Notes under the pieces: model-generated
Database searches by the model: none
Seen by the model: only the letters and a program-made list of their open reading frames with translations
Told to the model about the DNA's origin: nothing
Part shown: positions 32,686-40,398 of the stretch, piece after piece
How the letters are laid out: each line of letters opens with the position of its first letter
Numbering within the stretch: the stretch's first letter is position 1
Source of the DNA: CAXXXW01 sp963665555
Lineage (GTDB): Bacteria; Pseudomonadota; Alphaproteobacteria; Thalassobaculales; Thalassobaculaceae
Reading direction: 5' to 3'
Assembly (NCBI GenBank): GCA_963665555.2
Contig: OY762308.1
Span: 434,001-498,000 of the forward strand
DNA length: 64,000 bases
Translations under genes and position numbers: made by a program

Positions 32686-34518
32686 ATGGCGCTCGCGCCC
32701 GCCCTGGAGGACCGCAAGCGGCGGATCCTGCGCGATGTGTACGGTTTCGAGGCGTTCCGCCCCGGCCAGGAGGCGGTGGTGGACCTGCTGCTGGCCGGGC
32801 GGAGCGCGCTCGCCGTCATGCCGACGGGATCGGGCAAGTCGCTCTGCTTCCAGGTTCCGGCGCTGGCGCTCGGCGGGCTGACGGTGGCGGTCTCGCCGCT
32901 GGTGGCGCTGATGCGGGACCAGGTGGCCGCCCTGCGCCTCGCGGGAGTTCCGGCCGAGGCGATCAACTCCTCGCGCGAGCGCGCGGACAACGTGGCCTCG
33001 TGGCGCCGGGTCGCGGCGGGGGAGGCCCCGATCCTGTACCTCGCGCCGGAGCGGCTGATGACGGAGCGGATGCTGGCGGCGCTGGCCCGCCTGCCGGTGC
33101 GGCTGTTCGCGATCGACGAGGCGCACTGCATCTCGCAATGGGGGCCGTCCTTCCGCCCGGAATACGAGGCGCTGGCGCGGCTGCGCGACCTGTTCCCCGG
33201 CGTCCCGATCGCGGCGCTGACGGCGACGGCGGACGAGGCGACGCGCCGGGACATCGCCGGCAAGCTGTTCGGCGGCGACGGCGAGGTCTTCGTCGCCGGC
33301 TTCGACCGCCCGAACATCTCGCTGGCGGTCGCGCCGAGGCGGGACTGGCGCCGCCAGACGGCGGACTTCCTGGAGGCCCGCCGGGGCGCCAGCGGCGTCG
33401 TCTACTGCCTCTCGCGCCGCAAGGCGGAGGAGACGGCCGCCTGGCTGGCCGGGCGCGGCTTCGACGCGCTGCCCTACCACGCCGGCATGGACAAGGAGGC
33501 GCGCGAGCGCAACCAGGACGCCTTCATGCGCCGCGACGGCGTCGTGATGGCCGCGACCGTCGCCTTCGGCATGGGGATCGACAAGCCCGACATCCGCTTC
33601 GTCCTGCACGCCGACCTGCCGGCGAGCCTGGAGGCCTACTACCAGGAGGTCGGCCGCGCCGGGCGCGACGGCCGGCCGGCGGACGCGCTGATGCTCTACG
33701 GGCTGGAGGACATCCGGGCGCGCCGGGGCTTTATCGAGCGGGAGGAGGGCGGCGAGGACCGCCGCCGGCGCGAGCACCGGCGCCTCGACGCGCTGATCGG
33801 CTATTGCGAGGCGCCGGGCTGCCGGCGCCGGGCGCTGCTGGCGTGGTTCGGGGAGCGGTCGGGCGATTGCGGCAATTGCGACATGTGCCTCGACCCGCCC
33901 GAAGCCGCCGACGGGACCGAGGCGGCGCGGCTCGCCATCGCGGCGGCGCGGGCGACCGGGCAGCGCTACGGCGCGGCCCATATCGTCGATGTGCTGCGCG
34001 GGGCGGCGACGGCGAAGGCGGCCCGCGCCGGCCACGACCGGCTGGAGGTCCACGGCGCCGGCGCGGGGCTAAAGACGGCGGAGTGGCGCTCGATCCTGCG
34101 CCAGATGGTGGCGGCGGGGTTCCTGCGGACGGACGCGGAAGCCTACGGGGCGCTGAAGGTCACGGCGCGCGGCGAGGCGCTCGGCGCCGGGGCGGAGGGG
34201 TTCCGCTACCGCCGGGACGCGCTCCCCGCCGCCGCGCGGGCGGAAAGGCCGGCCCGGCCGCCGGAAGAGGAGCTCGGCCCGGCCGAGGCGGCGCTGTTCG
34301 ACGCGCTCAGGGCGCTGCGCTCCGAACTCGCCCGCGCCCGGGGCGTGCCGGCCTATCTCGTCTTCGCCGACCGGACGCTGCGCGAGATGGCGCGCGAGGC
34401 GCCGCGCACGCGCGAGGCCTTCGCCCGGCTGCACGGCGTCGGCGCGGCCAAGCTGGAGGCCTTCGCCGAACCCTTCCTCGCCGCCATCGCGGCGCGCGCG
34501 GCCTCCGCCGCCGATTGA
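32686..34518 (+). CDS. recQ: ATP-dependent DNA helicase RecQ
   Basis: RecQ 3'-5' helicase of 610 residues for recombination and fork repair. The order of motifs is complete: motif 0 FEAFRPGQEAVV, Walker A MPTGSGKS (Lys51), DEAH box IDEAHCISQWG, aromatic loop SFRPEY, and motif VI QEVGRAGRDG. The RQC zinc cysteines are in IGYCEAPGCRR and DCGNCDMC. A winged helix follows, then a C-terminal HRDC domain (RARGVPAYLVFADRTLREMA). GGAGGGGAA lies upstream of ATG 32686. Length and architecture are those of full bacterial RecQ. Confidence 0.96.
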   Translation: MALAPALEDRKRRILRDVYGFEAFRPGQEAVVDLLLAGRSALAVMPTGSGKSLCFQVPALALGGLTVAVSPLVALMRDQVAALRLAGVPAEAINSSRERADNVASWRRVAAGEAPILYLAPERLMTERMLAALARLPVRLFAIDEAHCISQWGPSFRPEYEALARLRDLFPGVPIAALTATADEATRRDIAGKLFGGDGEVFVAGFDRPNISLAVAPRRDWRRQTADFLEARRGASGVVYCLSRRKAEETAAWLAGRGFDALPYHAGMDKEARERNQDAFMRRDGVVMAATVAFGMGIDKPDIRFVLHADLPASLEAYYQEVGRAGRDGRPADALMLYGLEDIRARRGFIEREEGGEDRRRREHRRLDALIGYCEAPGCRRRALLAWFGERSGDCGNCDMCLDPPEAADGTEAARLAIAAARATGQRYGAAHIVDVLRGAATAKAARAGHDRLEVHGAGAGLKTAEWRSILRQMVAAGFLRTDAEAYGALKVTARGEALGAGAEGFRYRRDALPAAARAERPARPPEEELGPAEAALFDALRALRSELARARGVPAYLVFADRTLREMAREAPRTREAFARLHGVGAAKLEAFAEPFLAAIAARAASAAD

Positions 34519-34531
34519 GGCCCCGCGCCGG

Positions 34532-35818
34532 TCAGGCGGGGAGTTCGCGGGCGGCCTCCTCGAAGGCGGCGAGCGTGTGTTCGATGTCGGCGTCGTCGTG
34601 GGCCAGGCCGATATAGAACTTGCTGTCGCCCTTCAGCACGCCGCGCTCGCGCAGCAGGGCGTTGAAGGCGGCCGCCTTGGCCGCGTCCGCGCCGAGCACG
34701 CCCCGGTAGTCCTCGACCGGCGCGTCGGTGAAGAACACGTCGAACAGCGGCGGCTCGCCGACGATCCGGTGGGCGTGGCCGTTGTCCGTCATCGCCTTGG
34801 CCAGCCCCTCCATCAGCCGCCGGCCGGTCTCGTACACCCGCTCGTAGGCGCCGGGGCGGCGCAGCACCTCCAGCGTCGCGAGGCCGGCGACGGCGGCGAC
34901 CGGGTTGCCGGAAAGCGTGCCGATCTGCGGCAGGAACCCGTCCTCGTCCACGGCGGACTTGTCGAAATGCGCCATGATGTCCGCGCGCCCGCAGATCGCC
35001 GCCAGCGGGAAGCCGCCGCCGACGATCTTGCCGAGGGTGCACATGTCGGGGACCACGCCGTAACGCTCCTGCGCGCCGCCGTAGGCGAAGCGGAAGCCGG
35101 TGACGATCTCGTCGAAGATCAGCGGCACATCGTGCTTCGCCGTCGCCTCGCGCAGCGCCTCCAGGAAGCCGGGCCGGGGCGGCATCAGGCGCTGGAACGC
35201 CTCGACGATCACGCCGCCGAGCTGTTCGTGGTGCTCCTCGATCAGGCCGACCGCGCTGTCCGCGTCGTTGAAGGGCGCGACCAGCACATCCTCGCCGACG
35301 CGGGCGGGGATGCCGGCCGAGTCGGGAATCCCCTGGGGGTAGTTGGACAGGCGCTTCGGCGCGAGGCTCTGGAGCGAATAGTCGCTCATGCCGTGGAAGC
35401 CGCCCTCGAACTTCAGGATCTTGTCGCGCTTGCGATGGGCGCGGGCGGCGCGCATGGCGTAAAGCGTGGCCTCGGAGCCGGAACTGACGAAGCGCGCCAT
35501 CTCGGCGCAGGCCATGGCGGAGACGATCTCCTCGGCCAGCGCGATGCCGTGCTCGTTGTTGGCGAAGAAGGTGGTTCCCTTGGGGACCTGCGCCTGCACG
35601 GCGGCGGTCACCTCCGGATGGGCGTGGCCGATGAACATCGGCCCGGAGCCGAGCAGGTAGTCGATGTATTCGTTGCCGCTCACGTCCCGCACGCGGCCGG
35701 CCTTGCCGCTGGCGATGACGATCTGGCTCGCCAGGTTGCCGAAATGCCCGGCCGGCAGCACCCTGGCCGCCCGTTCCGCCAGGTCCCGCTCCGCCGCGCT
35801 CCGCTCCATTCCCGCCAT
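34532..35818 (-). CDS. Class III (fold type I) PLP aminotransferase, glutamate-1-semialdehyde-aminomutase-like
   Basis: PLP enzyme of 428 residues. Landmarks: YIDYLLGSGPMFIGHAHPEV, VSSGSEATLYAMRAARAHR, the acidic cofactor ligand in IFDEIVTGFRFAYGG, and the PLP lysine in CTLGKIVGGGFPLA. The pattern is closest to glutamate-1-semialdehyde 2,1-aminomutase-like aminotransferases that are not HemL itself. The acceptor is unknown. Start 35818 follows GGGGAGCGGGACC; the upstream ATG at 35854 is less likely. It is convergent with recQ. Confidence 0.88.
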   Translation of the reverse strand: MAGMERSAAERDLAERAARVLPAGHFGNLASQIVIASGKAGRVRDVSGNEYIDYLLGSGPMFIGHAHPEVTAAVQAQVPKGTTFFANNEHGIALAEEIVSAMACAEMARFVSSGSEATLYAMRAARAHRKRDKILKFEGGFHGMSDYSLQSLAPKRLSNYPQGIPDSAGIPARVGEDVLVAPFNDADSAVGLIEEHHEQLGGVIVEAFQRLMPPRPGFLEALREATAKHDVPLIFDEIVTGFRFAYGGAQERYGVVPDMCTLGKIVGGGFPLAAICGRADIMAHFDKSAVDEDGFLPQIGTLSGNPVAAVAGLATLEVLRRPGAYERVYETGRRLMEGLAKAMTDNGHAHRIVGEPPLFDVFFTDAPVEDYRGVLGADAAKAAAFNALLRERGVLKGDSKFYIGLAHDDADIEHTLAAFEEAARELPA

Positions 35819-35902
35819 GGTCCCGCTCCCCCGCCGATGGTGTGCCGGCACCATAGAGCGTTTCCGCGCCGAAGGAAATCGGCGCGGCGGCCCGGCGCGG
35901 CC

Positions 35903-36352
35903 TCACGCGCGGGGGCGGCGCAGGTAGCGGACCGGCGCTCCGTAGAGCGGTCCGCTCACATCGTCCGGCGTGTCGTGTTCGATGAGTTCCCGCTTGCCCA
36001 GTTTGCTGGACCAGCGTCCGTCCGGCAGTTGCCGCGCGGCGTGGGTAGGAACGAGGGCGCCGCCGGCGCCGGCCGTGGCGTAGAGCGCGACCTTCTCGAA
36101 ACCTGGCTCCGGCGCGCCGTCTGGGCACGTGCCGTAACCCAGCCCGCGGAAGACAGCGACGAAAGCGGGCACAGTCGTCTCGAGGGGCGCGTCCGAGGGC
36201 CAGTGGTCGCGCCCGGACGGCCACCACCATTGGCCGTCGTCGCCGGCGGCCCAGGCGATGCAGTTGTAAAGAAACGATGGGGGACCCAAGACGCGGTGGT
36301 TGTCGTCCGTCAGGTTCGGGAACGCGCGCCGAGACGGTCTATCCGGCGCCAT
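35903..36352 (-). CDS. Conserved hypothetical protein (DUF7689-like)
   Basis: Protein of 149 residues with a pattern I recognise from uncharacterised bacterial proteins. It runs FPNLTDDNHRVLGPP, then YNCIAWAAGDDGQWWWPSG, YGTCPDGAPEPGFEKVALYA, and the ending HAARQLPDGRWSSKLGKREL, LIEHDTPDD and YGAPVRYLRRP. Cys31 and the Asn/His residues in these blocks resemble a papain-like or NlpC-like catalytic layout, but this is speculation. Its start lies inside the preceding gene (14-base overlap), so the two are translationally coupled and probably work together. Function unknown. Confidence 0.7.
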   Translation of the reverse strand: MAPDRPSRRAFPNLTDDNHRVLGPPSFLYNCIAWAAGDDGQWWWPSGRDHWPSDAPLETTVPAFVAVFRGLGYGTCPDGAPEPGFEKVALYATAGAGGALVPTHAARQLPDGRWSSKLGKRELIEHDTPDDVSGPLYGAPVRYLRRPRA

Positions 36353-36683
36353 TTTTGTCCGCCCAGCGCAGCCACGCCTCGGCCTTCTCGGCGTTCCTGC
36401 CCCAGGCGCTCCGGGGAACCGGGTCTTCCCCGGTAATGGCCGCGAGCGCCTCGAACCAGTGGTCCGGGTCGTCGCGTTCGCGCCTCAGCCGGTCGAGGAT
36501 GAGGGGAAGCGCGGGTTCTCCCATCGCGATAATGGCGCGGTAGTGCGGATTGGAGACGATCTCCGTCGTCGAGGAAAGGTAAGCCGTCTCCTCCCACCAC
36601 GCCGCCGCCAGCCTCTCGAACTCGGCGGCGAGGCCGCGGTCGGGCGCCGCTTCCCCTTCCGCCCTCCGCGCGGTCAGAGCCAT
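36339..36683 (-). CDS. Conserved hypothetical protein, partner of the downstream DUF7689-like gene
   Basis: Protein of 114 residues with no family I can name. A conserved-looking core reads AWWEETAYLSSTTEIVSNP, then HYRAIIAMGEPALPLILDRL and DHWFEALAAITGEDPVP, ending in a Trp-rich helix. GGAGGGAGCGG lies upstream of ATG 36683. It overlaps the downstream hypothetical gene by 14 bases. From memory, proteins of these two types recur side by side in unrelated bacteria, which suggests a two-component module; that needs a neighbourhood search. Confidence 0.65.
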   Translation of the reverse strand: MALTARRAEGEAAPDRGLAAEFERLAAAWWEETAYLSSTTEIVSNPHYRAIIAMGEPALPLILDRLRRERDDPDHWFEALAAITGEDPVPRSAWGRNAEKAEAWLRWADKNGAG

Positions 36684-36795
36684 CGTTCCGCTCCCTCCGT
36701 TCCCGGGTTCGCGCGCACTTTAGCGCATCGTCGCGGATTGCGGGGAGCTTTCGCGCGCGTCATGCTGTCTGCTCCAACTTCGCCGGAGGCCCGCC

Positions 36796-37764
36796 ATGAA
36801 CGAGATGTCCACCCGCGCGCGAACGGATCTGCCGACCGGGCTGTGGCCCGACGGGGCGGCCTTTGTCGAGGGCGCCTACGTCCCCATCGCGGAGGCGAAA
36901 ATCTCCGTGCTCGACTGGGGCTTCACCCGGTCCGACGCCTGCTACGACGTCGTCCACGTCAAGGACGGCGCGTTCTTCCGGCTGGACGACCACATTCGCC
37001 GCTTCCAGGCGTCGATGGCGGGGCTGCGGATGTCGATCCCGCACGACGCCGGCGCGCTGGCGGCGGTGCTGTCGGAATGCGTGCGGCTGACCGGCCTGCG
37101 CGACTCCTATGTCGCCATGGTCTGCACGCGCGGCAAGCCGCCGGCGGCGCGGCCGCGCGGCGGCTCGCTGCGGGACCACGAGAACGCGCTGATCGCCTAC
37201 GCGCTGCCCTGGATCGATGTGCTCTCGCCGGAAATCCAGGAGCGCGGCGGCCACGCCATTATCGCGAAAACGCCGCGCACGCCGGCCGACTCGATCGACC
37301 CGACGATCAAGAACTACAACCGCGCCGACATGACGCGCGCGATGTTCGAGGCCGAGGACGCCGGCGCCCACACGCCGATCCTGCTGGACCATGACGGTTA
37401 CGTGTCGGAGGGGCCGGGCTTCAACGTCTTCGCCGTGCGCGACGGGCGCGCGACGACGCCGGACCGGGGCGCGCTGGAGGGCGTCACCCGGCTCGCCGCG
37501 CTCGAACTGTGCGCCGACGCGGGCCTGGAGGCGGCGGCGGGCCGGCTCCGGGCCGAGGACCTGCACGAGGCCGACGAGGTGTTCCTCACCACCACGGCGG
37601 GCGGCGTGATCCCGATCGTCAGGATCGACAACCGTGTCCTCTCCAACGGCAGCCCCGGCCCGGCGACGCGGCGGGTCGCGGACCTGTACTGGAAGCGCCA
37701 CGGCGAGGGCCGGTTCCTCACCCCGGTGGACTACCGCGACGGCGCCGACCGGACGGAGGCGTAG
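36796..37764 (+). CDS. Class IV (fold type IV) PLP aminotransferase, (R)-amine-transaminase/BCAT-like
   Basis: Fold type IV PLP enzyme of 322 residues. The internal aldimine lysine is Lys172 in IDPTIKNYNRADMTRAMFEA. The strands around it (ISVLDWGFTRSDACYDVV at the N-terminus; VSEGPGFNVFAV; TPDRGALEGVTR; FLTTTAGGVIPIV) resemble (R)-selective amine transaminases more than classical IlvE or D-amino-acid transaminase. The substrate is therefore open. It is followed after three bases by the crotonase gene, which suggests one operon and one pathway. Confidence 0.87.
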   Translation: MNEMSTRARTDLPTGLWPDGAAFVEGAYVPIAEAKISVLDWGFTRSDACYDVVHVKDGAFFRLDDHIRRFQASMAGLRMSIPHDAGALAAVLSECVRLTGLRDSYVAMVCTRGKPPAARPRGGSLRDHENALIAYALPWIDVLSPEIQERGGHAIIAKTPRTPADSIDPTIKNYNRADMTRAMFEAEDAGAHTPILLDHDGYVSEGPGFNVFAVRDGRATTPDRGALEGVTRLAALELCADAGLEAAAGRLRAEDLHEADEVFLTTTAGGVIPIVRIDNRVLSNGSPGPATRRVADLYWKRHGEGRFLTPVDYRDGADRTEA

Positions 37765-37767
37765 GCG

Positions 37768-38520
37768 ATGGCCGGCGCCTTGGTCCTGTACGAGTCCCGC
37801 GAGCGCGTCGCGCTCATAACGATAAACCGGCCGGAGAAGCTGAACGCGCTCTCCAACGCGCTGGTGGGCGAGTTGCGCGACGCCTTGCTGCGCTACCGCG
37901 ATTCGGACGACCGCTGCGCCGTGCTGGCGGGGGCGGGCGGGCGCGCGTTCTCGGTCGGCGCGGACATAACCGACCCGCCGGTCGATCCCGACCTCTGGGA
38001 GTGTATGCCCGGCGTCGGCGTGATGCTCGACAAGCCGGTGGTGGCCGCCGTCGCGGGCTATTGCGTCGGCGGGGCCTATTGCCTCGTGCAGTTCTGCGAC
38101 CTCGCGGTGGCGGCGGACAACGCGGACTTTTTCTACCCCGAGGCGCAGCTCGGCTTCTGCGGCGGCCTGGTCGCCGGCGCGGCGGCCCGCCTGCCGCACA
38201 AGCTCGCCATGGAGTTCATGCTGACCGGGACGCATTTCGACGCAAGGCGCGCCCACGAGGCCGGGATGGTCAACAAGGTCGTCCCGGCGGGCGGGGAGGT
38301 CGAGGCGGCGATGGCCTACGCCCGCATCCTCGCCGACAGTTCGCCGATGATCGTCGCCATGCTGAAGCGCTTCACGCGCGACACGGTGACGCCGCGCGGC
38401 CCGTCGGAAACGCGCGCCCTGTTCGAGGCCGAACTCCGCGCGATCCGGCGCAGCGCGGACCAGAAGGAAGGCGGCGCCGCCTTCCGCGAAAAGCGCAAGC
38501 CGGTGTTCAGGGGCCGGTAG
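37768..38520 (+). CDS. Crotonase/enoyl-CoA hydratase family protein
   Basis: Crotonase-fold protein of 250 residues. Landmarks are ALITINRPEKLNALS, the oxyanion-hole stretch AGAGGRAFSVGADI, and AVAGYCVGGAYCLVQFCDLAVA, followed by DFFYPEAQLGFCGG. The second catalytic-type Glu of hydratases is present in YPEAQLG, but the equivalent of the first is not obvious. The reaction could be hydration, isomerisation or hydrolysis of an acyl-CoA. The gene starts 3 bases after the aminotransferase stop. Its last 28 bases are part of a 34-base sequence duplicated at 39225. Confidence 0.9.
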   Translation: MAGALVLYESRERVALITINRPEKLNALSNALVGELRDALLRYRDSDDRCAVLAGAGGRAFSVGADITDPPVDPDLWECMPGVGVMLDKPVVAAVAGYCVGGAYCLVQFCDLAVAADNADFFYPEAQLGFCGGLVAGAAARLPHKLAMEFMLTGTHFDARRAHEAGMVNKVVPAGGEVEAAMAYARILADSSPMIVAMLKRFTRDTVTPRGPSETRALFEAELRAIRRSADQKEGGAAFREKRKPVFRGR

Positions 38521-38526
38521 GGCGGC
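38493..38526. repeat. 34-bp direct repeat, copy 1 (3' end of crotonase gene)
   Basis: Covers the last codons and stop of the crotonase gene. Copy 2 lies at 39225-39258 with 2 mismatches in 34 bases, about 0.7 kb downstream, with the NnrU-like gene between them. Confidence 0.8.
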
Positions 38527-38581
38527 CGCGGATCGGCTCCGCGCGCCGCCATTCGCGAAGCGCCGCCGCTCCCGTATGGAG

Positions 38582-39139
38582 CTACATCGCGGGCGCGCCG
38601 AAGAGCGTGTCGTGGAAACGCGCCAGAAGCCCCGCGACAACCAGGCCGACGACCACGGCGGCGATGTCCCTGGAGATGCGGGGCGCCGGCTCCGCCGGCG
38701 GGCCCTTGCCTCGCGCCACGGCGCAGACGATCTCGACCGCCGCGAACAGCGCGAAGCCGCCGAACAGGACCAGGGAGCGAACCTCTCCATTGGCGAGAAG
38801 GTGGGCGAAGGCCCAGAGCAGCAGCCCAATCAGCATCGGATGCCGGACCAGGGCGCGGATGCGGGTGGGCATGTTGGCCGCGGCGAACAACACCAGCGCG
38901 ATCGGAACCAGGACCATCGAGACCCCGTGCCCCCAGGCGGGCGGCGCGTAGACCTCTTCGAAGGGGGCGCGCGAGAAACCCCACACGACGGCCGCCAGGG
39001 AAAGCAGCGCGATCGCGCCGAACGCGCCGCGATAGGGTTTCGCGCCCAGCCGCTCCACCAGGGCGGCGCGCAATCGCGGCGCTTTCGGTATCAGGTGGAT
39101 TGCCGCGAACAACGCCAGGCCGGTCACCAACAGCGACAT
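38582..39139 (-). CDS. NnrU-family integral membrane protein
   Basis: Membrane protein of 185 residues with five to six hydrophobic segments, beginning MSLLVTGLALFAAIHLIPKAP. The NnrU-like pattern is seen in the helix ALVRHPMLIGLLLWAFAHLLANG. NnrU is linked to nitrite/nitric oxide metabolism in denitrifiers, and its relatives include isoprenoid-modifying membrane proteins. Nothing nearby indicates denitrification, so the role is open. ATG 39139 has GGAG upstream. The gene is inserted between two copies of a 34-bp repeat. Confidence 0.85.
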   Translation of the reverse strand: MSLLVTGLALFAAIHLIPKAPRLRAALVERLGAKPYRGAFGAIALLSLAAVVWGFSRAPFEEVYAPPAWGHGVSMVLVPIALVLFAAANMPTRIRALVRHPMLIGLLLWAFAHLLANGEVRSLVLFGGFALFAAVEIVCAVARGKGPPAEPAPRISRDIAAVVVGLVVAGLLARFHDTLFGAPAM

Positions 39140-39224
39140 GCGCGTACTCCGGATTCGGTTTTCCGCCGGGCGGCGTTCCCTTGCCGCGCCGGGCAAGCCG
39201 CAGATTGACCCGCGCGCCGCGCGC

Positions 39225-39258
39225 GCGCAAGCCGGTGTTCGGGGGCCGGCAGGGCGGC
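39225..39258. repeat. 34-bp direct repeat, copy 2
   Basis: Matches 38493-38526 at 32 of 34 positions. In this copy the crotonase stop codon TAG has become CAG, so it is a non-coding duplicate or part of a dispersed repeat. It is followed 7 bases later by another repeat (39266-39288). Confidence 0.8.
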
Positions 39259-39265
39259 GTGCGCG

Positions 39266-39288
39266 GGATCGGGGCTTGCAAGGGCGGG
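39266..39288. repeat. 23-bp direct repeat, left copy flanking the UDG-like gene
   Basis: Identical to 40249-40271 except for one base, in the same orientation. The two copies lie on either side of the minus-strand UDG-like gene, about 0.98 kb apart. Such flanking repeats could be insertion scars or members of a dispersed intergenic repeat. Confidence 0.75.
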
Positions 39289-39353
39289 GACCTCCCGCGT
39301 CCTCTCCCGGTTCTTCTTTCGCCTCGCGCCTCCGTCCGCGCCGACGCCTCTCG

Positions 39354-40109
39354 CTACGCGCGGGAACGCCAGAATCGGCCGACCTTCTCCGCATACAGAG
39401 GCCAGCAATGGTTCCGCTGCGGATTGAAATATCCGAAATTGTTCGGATGGTAAGTCCGAAGCCAGAGAGCCGTTTTCCCATCCGGTTCGAGTTCGATGAG
39501 GCCGGTCTCGTAATGAGCGTCTCGTTTGTACCTAGGGGCGGTTTCGATTCTCTGGCAGTCGTGCTGTTGGACAGAAAAATTCATGCGAATCGCTTTCTCC
39601 GCCCATTTACCCTGCGTCACGATGACGTCCGGTTTCAGGACACGCAGCTCTCCCGGAATGAAGCGGCGGCAGTTCTCGAACAAGATCGAAGCAGCTTGCT
39701 TTCTGCCAGGTTTGTTCTGGCAGCACTTCGCGCTGTTGACGTGGGCGAAGTAGAGCCGGGCGTCGGTACACTTGAGCCCCGACTTGAACTGGCTGAGCAG
39801 CGTCCAGGCCATTTCATGGGTGCGATACCAATGCCGGTTCTTCGGGAGCGCCTCTACGTTACGATCGAGTTCCTGCTCGCGGACGGCTTCGGCCGTGCGT
39901 TCCAGCGACTTCGGATCGCCGTCACCGGAATCCAGAGAAAGAAAAAGCAAGCGCGGCAGTTTTCCATCCCCGTAGCGCGGCCCCACGAAGCTCGCCTTGG
40001 CTTCCGTGAAATCCGGGGAATTCGCCGCGCACGCCGCGCGCGAGGGACAACGAAAATCGACCGGCGATATTCCTTGCGATTCGTAGAACCCGGTGAGTCG
40101 TTCGAGCAT
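39354..40109 (-). CDS. Uracil-DNA-glycosylase-superfamily-like protein
   Basis: Protein of 251 residues with features of the UDG superfamily fold. These are a strand with the motif LLFLSLDSGDG near residue 50, a helix then strand LRVLKPDVIVTQGKWAE, and a late loop TYHPNNFGYFN in the place of the HPS-type motif. Cysteines at C21, C27 and a KCC pair (with another Cys nearby) could bind an iron-sulfur cluster as in family 4 enzymes. The canonical GExPG motif is not seen, so activity on uracil is doubtful. ATG 40109 has GGAG six bases upstream. It is much less GC-rich than its neighbours, suggesting acquisition. Confidence 0.65.
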   Translation of the reverse strand: MLERLTGFYESQGISPVDFRCPSRAACAANSPDFTEAKASFVGPRYGDGKLPRLLFLSLDSGDGDPKSLERTAEAVREQELDRNVEALPKNRHWYRTHEMAWTLLSQFKSGLKCTDARLYFAHVNSAKCCQNKPGRKQAASILFENCRRFIPGELRVLKPDVIVTQGKWAEKAIRMNFSVQQHDCQRIETAPRYKRDAHYETGLIELEPDGKTALWLRTYHPNNFGYFNPQRNHCWPLYAEKVGRFWRSRA

Positions 40110-40248
40110 GGCTTGGCTCCAATGTGCGCGGGCGCGTCTTCGGCCATGGCCCGTCGCGATCCGGACGGTCTCGACGGCGCGTCCGGCGGCGCCGGCCTGT
40201 CGTGTTTCTCCGTTCGGCCTCCTGGGCACGGCGCCTCCTACACGCCGC

Positions 40249-40271
40249 GGATCGGGGGTTGCAAGGGCGGG
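40249..40271. repeat. 23-bp direct repeat, right copy flanking the UDG-like gene
   Basis: Same sequence as 39266-39288 with one mismatch. It lies in the 289-base gap between the UDG-like gene and the MFS gene. That gap holds no other feature I can support. Confidence 0.75.
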
Positions 40272-40398
40272 CGCGGGCGGGGACACTCCGGCGCGCCGCC
40301 GCGACGAGGGACGCCCCGCCATGACGATACCCGCCGGACCCGCGACCGGGCCTCGCGCCCGCGCGCGCCTGGGCTAGGCCCGGCCCGGCGTTCCGCGC

